Of a stretch of DNA of 27,140 bases, positions 14,484 through 21,300 are shown in pieces. A program made the position numbers and the translations under genes. This DNA is from a virus. Below the pieces are notes generated by a model. The model was given only the letters and a program-made list of their open reading frames with translations, ran no database searches and had not been told where the DNA came from. The stretch lies in IMG/VR virus record IMGVR_UViG_3300005518_000437, positions 1-27,140 of that record; one strand, written 5' to 3'. The number at the start of each line of letters is the position of its first letter. Positions within the stretch are counted from its first letter, which is position 1.

Positions 14484-14741
14484 GTGGAGTTCATTAGAGC
14501 GAATAACGAACAACCCAAGACCTATGTGGCTAGTCAGCGTTTGTTTCTGACGAGGGACCGCAGCCGTGTGGTTGAGGAGAGTAGTCCCGACGCGGCTTTC
14601 TTACTCGTACCCGAGGGCGGACTCCTCAGTGAAGCTGAGGCTCGGCGGTACGGGTTGCTCAATCAAAAAGCCATCGTAGGCCCACCGCTCAACAAGGCTG
14701 TGCTTAGCGCCCCCGAGAACAAGAGGAAGTCGAACAAGTAA
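14484..14741 (+). CDS. Small conserved head-locus protein
   Basis: An 85-residue protein beginning at a GTG; AGGAG at 14473-14477 lies inside the preceding gene's end and gives a normal spacing. The pattern RLFLTRDRSRVVEESSPDAA then FLLVPEGGLLSEAEARRYGL is characteristic of a small protein found beside capsid and connector genes in many phages. The Y-G-L segment is followed by a basic, probably disordered tail. The function is not known to me; position suggests a head-completion accessory role. Confidence 0.65.
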   Translation: MEFIRANNEQPKTYVASQRLFLTRDRSRVVEESSPDAAFLLVPEGGLLSEAEARRYGLLNQKAIVGPPLNKAVLSAPENKRKSNK

Positions 14742-15224
14742 ATGCAAACCGACGATTTCGCCGCGATGGAAGAACTCAAGCGGCTTTCTCAATTCGATGT
14801 TGAGCCCACTATCGATGAAGCCGACCTCGACACGATTCTCAGTCAAGTTCAGGTCTGCTCTGTATGGGTCTCAGGTACTGCATACAGCTACGGCGATGTG
14901 GTTGTGCCTACTTCAGCGAATCAAAACGGGCGCAGGTATCGCTGCGTGCGCTCAGGCACGAGCGCGGCAACTGAGCCCACTTGGAATGAGTTTCAGGACT
15001 CACGCACGGCAGACGGCTCAACTCTCATATGGGAAGAGTGCGGCGCACAACCAAGGTCGCTTTGGGATATGACGAGGGCGGCGCACAAAGCATGGCTGTT
15101 TAAGGCGTCCAAGGCTGCCCCTGATTTTGACTTCTCTGGCGCGGGTGAAAGCTATAAGCGCTCACAGGTAGTAGAGCACTGCTTAGAGATGGCGCGGAAG
15201 TATGCGCCGGTTGCGATTGCATAA
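14742..15224 (+). CDS. Head-tail connector-like protein with a CBM-like insertion
   Basis: A 160-residue protein placed where the first head-tail adaptor is expected. The N-terminal (FAAMEELKRLSQFDVEPTID) and C-terminal (DMTRAAHKAWLFKASKAA; VVEHCLEMARKYAPV) helices suit a gp6/gp15-like connector. Between them, residues 41-100 form a separate beta module: VWVSGTAYSYGDVVVP, NGRRYRCVRSGTS, EPTWNEF and DGSTLIWEECG. That module looks like the small Trp-rich carbohydrate-binding-like repeat often attached to phage structural proteins. An exposed loop module at the neck is plausible. The start is adjacent to the previous stop with no separate gap. Confidence 0.62.
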   Translation: MQTDDFAAMEELKRLSQFDVEPTIDEADLDTILSQVQVCSVWVSGTAYSYGDVVVPTSANQNGRRYRCVRSGTSAATEPTWNEFQDSRTADGSTLIWEECGAQPRSLWDMTRAAHKAWLFKASKAAPDFDFSGAGESYKRSQVVEHCLEMARKYAPVAIA

Positions 15225-15225
15225 G

Positions 15226-15591
15226 ATGCGAACCCTGACGACCGAACAAATATCACGAATGCGGAGCACTGTTGCCGACAACTTCACAAGCATAGCCGAT
15301 GTTGTGCGGCCGTCAGCGGCTATCAATGGCCGTGGCGGAGCGAGTATCACGACTAGTCTCGTGGCGCGTGTCGCCTGCCGGATAGTCGAAAGCAAGACAC
15401 CCGACGAGCGCATGAGCGGTCAGCAGTTGAAAGCGTTCTCTGGTTACATTGTCTACGTTCCTGTCGGTACGGACGTGAAGCCCAAGGACCAAATCGTTAG
15501 CGGCTCGCTCACACTGGAGGTGCTCGATGCGATTGATGCGCCTTCAACAATCCTCGCCCTGGCTGTGTATGCGGTGAGGGTGCGCGCGTGA
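15226..15591 (+). CDS. Head closure/neck-like protein
   Basis: A 121-residue protein. The ATG at 15226, one base after the previous stop, is preferred to an earlier in-frame ATG that would overlap the upstream gene. It has an N-terminal helix (LTTEQISRMRSTVADNF), a strand-rich middle (GASITTSLVARVACRIVES) and a C-terminal beta region with GYIVYVPVGTDVKPKDQIV and a final LAVYAVRVRA. Size, order and fold pattern suit the head-tail stopper (gp16/FII-like) that seals the capsid before tail joining. No individual motif proves this. Its stop overlaps the next gene in GTGA. Confidence 0.6.
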   Translation: MRTLTTEQISRMRSTVADNFTSIADVVRPSAAINGRGGASITTSLVARVACRIVESKTPDERMSGQQLKAFSGYIVYVPVGTDVKPKDQIVSGSLTLEVLDAIDAPSTILALAVYAVRVRA

Positions 15592-15911
15592 ACCGATTAA
15601 CAATCAGGGTCCGCAAAGAGAACAGGGCGTCTCAAGTCACTGAGCAGTTCACAAAGTTGGCGGCGGACGCAGTGCGTGAGACCGCCGAGAGTGCGGCAGC
15701 AGAGGCACGTGCCCTAGCGCCCGTTCGTACGGGCCGTCTGCGGGCCTCAATAGAAGTTGTTCAAATAAGCGAAACCGAGATGGCGTTCGGGGCGAGCGCG
15801 GAGTACGCGCCCTTCGTAGAATTTGGGAGTTCGCATCAGGCTCCTCATAGCTTCATCACGCCCGCGACGATTAACGCACGCGAGAAGTTAGCGCGGAACC
15901 TCACGGAATAA
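15588..15911 (+). CDS. HK97 gp10-like neck/tail-joining protein
   Basis: A 107-residue protein starting with GTG in a GTGA overlap. It carries the gp10 signature: a long helix AADAVRETAESAAAEARALA, the invariant-looking APVRTGRLRASI, and YAPFVEFGSSHQAPHSFITP. This family lies between connector and tail terminator genes and participates in joining heads to tails. All key blocks are intact. Translation is coupled to the upstream stopper gene and the next start abuts its stop codon. Confidence 0.82.
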   Translation: MNRLTIRVRKENRASQVTEQFTKLAADAVRETAESAAAEARALAPVRTGRLRASIEVVQISETEMAFGASAEYAPFVEFGSSHQAPHSFITPATINAREKLARNLTE

Positions 15912-16334
15912 ATGATAACAGTCAACGGAGTCGTTGAGTCTTGGTTGTATTCCAAGCTCACAAGCAACTCTGCAATCAATACGGCAGTCACTGGACATGT
16001 TTTTGACTCAGAGATTCCGCAGGAATTAGGCGAGGTCTATCCGTGCCTTCTCTATGCCTTCATTGCGGGTGGCGACACGATGTATGCGGCCAGCCGAGCC
16101 TTCTCGGTACTGCTGTACAAGGTAGTTGTCGTTGGCCCCGCGAGCTTTGAAGTCCTTGACCAAATCTATGGGCCAGTTGATGGACTGCTTCAAGGTAGTG
16201 CGGGTGTTGTGACGGGCGGTGAAGTCATCTCTTGCATTCGCAAGCAGCCGTTCAAGCTCACAGAGACAGAGCCGGGCGGCCGAAAGATTAGACAGTCAGG
16301 CGGCTTCTATAGCGTTCTAGCCAGAACAATCTAA
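15912..16334 (+). CDS. Tail terminator-like protein
   Basis: A 140-residue protein positioned between the gp10-like and major tail genes. It has an N-terminal helix (GVVESWLYSKLTSNSAINTA), HVFDSEIPQELGEVYPCLLY, then strands ending with SGGFYSVLAR. That is the layout of DUF3168/gpU-type tail terminators, which cap the tail tube and set its end. Identification is mainly by gene order and secondary-structure pattern. It begins directly after the preceding TAA. Confidence 0.65.
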   Translation: MITVNGVVESWLYSKLTSNSAINTAVTGHVFDSEIPQELGEVYPCLLYAFIAGGDTMYAASRAFSVLLYKVVVVGPASFEVLDQIYGPVDGLLQGSAGVVTGGEVISCIRKQPFKLTETEPGGRKIRQSGGFYSVLARTI

Positions 16335-16418
16335 GACAGTCATTTCCATTACAAGCCATAGCTCACGCGCCGAGCATTGTTCCCTTCAGTCCCCACCACG
16401 AAGAGGAGAAACCAAGCT

Positions 16419-17411
16419 ATGGCAGCTATCGCAAAGGTTTATCGCGGTGTGCAGTGCGGAGTCGAAACCACCTCAGGCACAAGCACGGCAGCAAACAAGA
16501 AACTCAACTCTTTTGACCTCACACTCACGGGTCAAGGCGAGTCTCGGATATTCAGTCCAATCGGCAGCAAGCGCAACACGCTCGTTGTCCCGCCGGGCAA
16601 GCGCTGGACGCAGGCATCAATCGACGGTATCCCGACTTACACGCAGATGGTCTATCTGCTTTCCGGGCTCCTGCGCGCCGCAACCATCAGCACGCCTGTC
16701 GGCGCGACAAACGCCAGACGTTGGCTCTTCGACCTTTCCGCAAGTGCGCAGGATGACCCGAAGACCTTTACGGTCGAGCAGGGCAACAGCACCCGCGCCC
16801 AGAAGTTCACCTATGGCTATCTGAACGAGTTCTCACTTGAGTTCAGCAAAGGTGACGTGTCTATGTCCGGCACAATGATGGGAAGGGCGTTGCAGGATGC
16901 CATCACAATCACGGCGAGCCCCACGGCCATAGCGCTTGAGCCAATTGCGCCGCAGCACGTCGACGTCTTCTTTGCCGACACGCAGGCAGGTCTGGACGGC
17001 GCAACGAAACTCGCCGGCGACTTCTCCGCATCGTTCAAGCTTAGTAATCGCTTTGCTTCTCAATACCGGCTCGATTCGACGCAGACTTCTTTTGCCACAA
17101 TCGTTGAGCTAAAGCCCGATGTAGAACTGTCACTCGTTTTGGATGCCGACAACGCGGGCTATGCGCCGTTAGCAAAGCTCACGGCCGGTTCGAAGCAATT
17201 CATCCGCGTGCAAGCCGTGAGCGGCAACGAGGTGGAGACGGGACAACCCTATAAATTCAATCTCGATTTCTGCGGGGCTGTTGCTGCATATCCGGGTACG
17301 GGTGAGCAAGATGGCGCGGTCACTGTCGAGTGGGTCTTCAAAGCTATCGAAGACCCTACCTGGGGTAAGGACTTCGAGATTTACCTCATCAACGCTCTGA
17401 CGAGCCTATAA
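16419..17411 (+). CDS. Major tail (tube) protein
   Basis: A 330-residue protein that is probably the polymerising tube subunit. The ATG at 16419 follows GAGGAG at 16403-16408; the earlier in-frame ATG at 16377 has no site. Sequence features are those of tube proteins: YRGVQCGVETTSGTSTAANK near the start, repeated beta strands, FTVEQGNSTRAQKFTYGYLN, and a conserved-looking SLEFSKGDVSMSGTMMGRAL. It is larger than minimal tube proteins, so it may include an extra surface domain in the C-terminal half. A strong ribosome site and position immediately before the chaperone and tape measure support the call. Confidence 0.83.
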   Translation: MAAIAKVYRGVQCGVETTSGTSTAANKKLNSFDLTLTGQGESRIFSPIGSKRNTLVVPPGKRWTQASIDGIPTYTQMVYLLSGLLRAATISTPVGATNARRWLFDLSASAQDDPKTFTVEQGNSTRAQKFTYGYLNEFSLEFSKGDVSMSGTMMGRALQDAITITASPTAIALEPIAPQHVDVFFADTQAGLDGATKLAGDFSASFKLSNRFASQYRLDSTQTSFATIVELKPDVELSLVLDADNAGYAPLAKLTAGSKQFIRVQAVSGNEVETGQPYKFNLDFCGAVAAYPGTGEQDGAVTVEWVFKAIEDPTWGKDFEIYLINALTSL

Positions 17412-17456
17412 GCGCAAAGGCTAAACTTCAGTCCCCCACCAAGGAAAGGCAGACAT

Positions 17457-17825
17457 ATGGCATTTCGACCACAGAAGCATACTCAAGTTGTGCCCTTGAC
17501 GATTAGTTTCGGGGACGACGAATCACTTGTTGTTTACTACAAACCTTTTGCACTCACGTTCGGCGATGCGAAGCAGCTAGTCGGCAGTGAGATAGACAAG
17601 AAAAGCGACGCCGAGAAGCTCGACATCATGGTTGAGTACTTGCTCAAGTACATCGACCGAGCCGACTGGGAAGATGAGAACGGCAAACCGCTAGGCTTCA
17701 ATCGCGAAGTGCTTGAGACCCTGCCCATCTTCATCGTGCAAAAGATATTCAGCGCCGTAATGGATGCCGTGAACAGCGGCGGCTCTAAAAGTCCAGAGGG
17801 TAATTCAGAAGTATCTGGAGAGTGA
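17457..17825 (+). CDS. Tail assembly chaperone, short form
   Basis: A 122-residue protein corresponding to the G component of a G/GT chaperone pair, which binds the tape measure during tail assembly. Features include an N-terminal beta segment (VVPLTISFGDDESLVVYY), a central helical stretch (AEKLDIMVEYLLKYIDRADW) and VLETLPIFIVQKIFSAVM. The last 14 residues of this frame (after about 17784) are polar and low in coding character, while the +1 frame over the same bases encodes a clean amphipathic helix. That points to frameshifting near AAAA at 17787-17790. The unshifted stop is at 17823. Confidence 0.8.
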   Translation: MAFRPQKHTQVVPLTISFGDDESLVVYYKPFALTFGDAKQLVGSEIDKKSDAEKLDIMVEYLLKYIDRADWEDENGKPLGFNREVLETLPIFIVQKIFSAVMDAVNSGGSKSPEGNSEVSGE

Positions 17826-18006
17826 TGGCAAGTTGGGTAAGGCCCAATTGCCCGATTGGCTCGTAGAGGACACGGTTGCGCGTCGTTACGGCGTCACACC
17901 CGCTGATGTCAGAGCGATGCCGTATGAAGATGTAAACCGGGCGCTCATTGTGATGAGTGCAGAAGGAGCAGCCGAGCGAACTAGAGCCCGCCGGGCATCT
18001 CGCTGA
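17788..18006 (+). CDS. Tail assembly chaperone, +1-frame extension (T part)
   Basis: This reading frame lacks its own ATG but is clearly coding. From 17791 it reads VQRVIQKYLESDGKLGKAQL, then PDWLVEDTVARRYGVTPADV and PYEDVNRALIVMSAEGAAER, ending at TGA 18004-18006. It is +1 relative to the short form and is closed upstream by TGA at 17770, so a shift must occur between 17773 and 17822. The most likely site is TCT-AAA-A at 17784-17790, where a Lys tRNA can slip from AAA to AAA one base forward. The long product would be about 182 residues. An independent TTG start at 17833 with GGAGAG at 17817-17822 is a weaker alternative, as is a one-base sequencing error. Confidence 0.7.
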   Translation, partial: KVQRVIQKYLESDGKLGKAQLPDWLVEDTVARRYGVTPADVRAMPYEDVNRALIVMSAEGAAERTRARRASR

Positions 18007-18030
18007 CCGCACAGAACAGAGGATACAGAC

Positions 18031-18243
18031 ATGGAAAGAGATGGACTCATTCTTGACCGCGAGCCGCGTTACTTCACCGAGCATAGTGCTGATGAACTCA
18101 CGGCGCTCGGCTTCAACGACATACAGCTTTCGGGCATACGCGAGTGTTTGGCCAAACGCAAGCTCTACCTCAAGGGGGAAAGCGAGAGGTTCACGCACTC
18201 AGCACGTCCGGTTGCGCCAGCCCTTGATAGCACCAAGCGATAA
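18031..18243 (+). CDS. Small protein between tail chaperone and tape measure
   Basis: A 70-residue acidic/basic mixed protein with AGAGGA at 18018-18023. Sequence features are limited: an N-terminal EPRYFTEHSADELTALG and a helix SGIRECLAKRKLYLKG. I do not recognise a family. Position suggests a tail assembly accessory. It is followed after 29 nt by a strong intrinsic terminator. Confidence 0.6.
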   Translation: MERDGLILDREPRYFTEHSADELTALGFNDIQLSGIRECLAKRKLYLKGESERFTHSARPVAPALDSTKR

Positions 18244-18272
18244 CAGGCATTAGCAGTTAACCACAAGAAAGA

Positions 18273-18300
18273 GGGAGCACTAGCTCCCTTTTTCTTTTTT
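18273..18300 (+). terminator. Strong intrinsic terminator before the tape measure
   Basis: GGGAGC (18273-18278), tetraloop ACTA (18279-18282) and GCTCCC (18283-18288) form a perfect stem followed by TTTTTCTTTTTT (18289-18300). An A-rich tract (18265-18272) upstream can extend pairing with the U-tract. This is the clearest rho-independent terminator in the window. It lies inside the tail operon, 29 nt before the tape-measure ATG, so readthrough, antitermination or a new promoter is needed for the long gene. Confidence 0.88.
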
Positions 18301-18329
18301 GGTGACACCCCACCACGCCCTACTCACAC

Positions 18330-21300
18330 ATGTCAACCAGTATTGAAGCTCTAAGAGCATATGCAGTCATAGGTGCGGACCTAACCGAGTTGAAGCGAGG
18401 CGTTCAGGATGCTGACGCCGAACTTTCCAAGATTGGGGCGAATGCATCGGCGGCTGGCCTGAGTGAGTTTGTCGGTCGCATAAGCGCGAAGCTCAACAGT
18501 GTTGGCAGCTCGCTCACTGGCATCGGCATAGGGTTAACGGCTGCCTTTACCGCTCCCGTAGGGCTTGCGGTCAAAGCCGCGTCCGACCTTAGCGAGACTG
18601 TAAACAAGGTAGACGTTGTTTTCGGTTCCGCTTCGGGGAGCATTCAGCAATTCGCTCAGGGCTCGGCATCGGCAATGGGGCTCTCGCGCCAGAAGGCGTT
18701 AGAGGCTGCTGCCAGTTTCGGCAACCTGTTTGTCACCATAGGCTCAAGCGGCGACGAAGCCGCGAAGATGTCTGTAGCGATGGTCAGGCTTGCCACGGAC
18801 CTCGCATCCTTCCACAACATAAGACCCGAAGAGGCTCTGGAAAAACTGCAGTCAGGTCTCGTCGGTGAAGCAAGGCCCCTACGCGAAGTTGGCATTCTCC
18901 TCAACGAAACCGCGACGAAGGCAGAGGCCGCCAAGCTCGGATTCAAGGGAGTTGGTGGTGAGCTAACGGAACAACAGAAGGTTCTCGCCCGCTACAACTT
19001 AATCCTTCAACAGTCAGGCACCGCGCAGGGTGACTTCGCGCGCACGGCGGATGGACTTGCTAATACGAGTCGTATTGTCAGGGCGCAAATAGAAGACCTC
19101 GCCGCAAATCTCGGCAGCGTCCTCTTGCCGGTTGCTCAAAAAGCACTGCACGTCTTTAGCGACCTCCTCGCAAAATTCCAACAACTGCCTGAGGGTCTAC
19201 AACAGACCATTGTTGTAATCGCGGGAGTCGGCGCGGTACTTGGGCCGCTCGTTCTAATTGCGGGCCAGTTCATCTCGGCCATAGGGACAATCGGTTCTGC
19301 TGTAAGCGGTATCACTGGACTGTTCAGCGCGTTTGGCGGGGCTGCGGGTGCGGCGGGCGCGGCTGCCGGTGGTGCCGAGGTTGCGGTAGCAGGACTCGGT
19401 GCGAGCTTTGCCGCCATTGCCGCTCCAATCGCAATTGCTGTTGCCGCCATTGCCGCCGTTGCTGCGGCGATAGCGAGCAACGTTGGCGGCGTGCGCGACA
19501 AGATAGGCGCGCTCATCTCCGAGCTACAGGATGCCTTCTCGAGATTCGTTGACTTCCTGTCCTCGATGAAGGATTCGTTCGAGCAGATTTGGAATGGCGT
19601 GCTCACCATTCTTGGCGGAGTAGTAGCGGCTGTTGGCGACATACTCGGCGGGCTCGTCGATGTCATCCGCGCGATTCTGGCCGCGATTCAAGGTGACTGG
19701 TCAAAGGCTGGGGAGTTACTCAAGAGCGCGAGTGTCAGCATCTGGCAGGGCATAGTCTCGTTAGTAGTCGGCGTCGTCAGCGGACTGGTGAATATTCTCT
19801 CCGGGCTCTGGGATGTAACTACCAATGTCGCAATCGCTGCATGGAATCTGCTCAAAGATTCAGTTGTTAGTCTCGCCCAAATAATTGTCGATAGTGTAGT
19901 CGAGTTTTTCTCGACGCTGCCTGAGAGAGCCGGCGCATTCCTGGAAGCACTTCCCGGAGTTGCGGGGCAAGCTCTGGGTCTGCTCGCTGGCGAAGCTTAC
20001 AAGTACATAAGCGAGTTTGTAACGACCATCATAGACGGCGTATCGAGTCTCGGGGCGCTTATCTGGAGCGCGCTGAAGTCAGCGCTGAATGCGGTCGTTG
20101 CATTCTTCGTTAATTTATTCACCACAGGGAGGAATGGCGCACAGAGCTTTCTCGCTGGCGTCTGGGAGTTCCTCAAAGACCTGCCGCAGCTCTTCGTTGA
20201 CGCGGTTCAAGCCGTATTCAACTTCCTCGTTGAGTTACCCGCCAAGCTGTTGGCTTGGGGCAAGTCCATCGCCTCTAGTTTCTGGAGCGGTCTGCAATCA
20301 GGCTTCGCGGCGGGTCAGAGCGGCGCGCTTGAGAACACGCTGAGTGGAGTTGTCGGCGCAATTGGTGAGAGCACCAAGCAGAACATAACGAGTGTCGGCG
20401 CGGGTCTGAAGAACTCCATGAGCGGAATGCTCGGTGGAGTCGGCGAGGCGGGTAAGTCCGAAGGCAACAAGGCCGGTGTGAAAATCGGCGCGGGTCTCGG
20501 CGAGGGAATAAAGAAAGGTCACAAGCAGGTCAAGGAAGGCTTCGATGACCTAACCAAACATGCGCAAGAAGACTTACAGGGCTTCTTACAGACGCTCGGC
20601 TTCGGGATAAAGCTTACCAAACAACTTTGGAATGGCATGACGAGCGATTTGAAAGATGCGCTCAAGAGCCAATCCAAGGCATGGGCTGATGGCCAGCGTG
20701 AGCAAGATGCCCAGCTAGCCAGTTTCGTGGCCCGCTCGAAGGTAAGCCTGGATGACGTTAACAACTTCATTAAGGCGAGCGGTGTCGATGCCAAGGTAAG
20801 TGCTAAGCAGTTTGCCGATGCATTCGGTTCGAGTGCTGACTCTCTTGTACCCCTCATCAATAAGGTCAAGGAGGCACAGGCGCAGGCTGAGCTACTGCGC
20901 ACGAAGCTCATTGTAGAGTTCACCCAGTCTCTGCCCACGATTGAGAAGAATGTCATAGGCGTCGGCTCGGCATTTTCACGGCTGAGCGGCAGCAGCAGTC
21001 TCGCCTTCGAACAGATGAAGAGCGATGTCGATAACTTCGTCAACGGGGTTATCAGCGGCGAAGGCAGCAAGATGAACTCGGCAATCAGGTCCATCGAGAC
21101 CGAGTTCATGGAAGTTGCTAGGTCCGCGCATCTGTCCTCAGAAGAGGGCAAGACAGCCTTCATCAGTTTTGTCGACACTCTTGCGAATGAGGTCGGAGGC
21201 AAAGGCGCAGAGGTACTTCGCAGCTACACCGACCAGCTACGGAAGACGATGGCCGAGGATACGGCCAAAGGTGTTAGCGCGGCCACACTAGCCTTCGCTG

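Noticed and set aside
20519-21202. Long leftward frame within the tape measure
   Set aside because: It is a mirror frame of a highly repetitive helical gene and has no recognisable domain or start signal.
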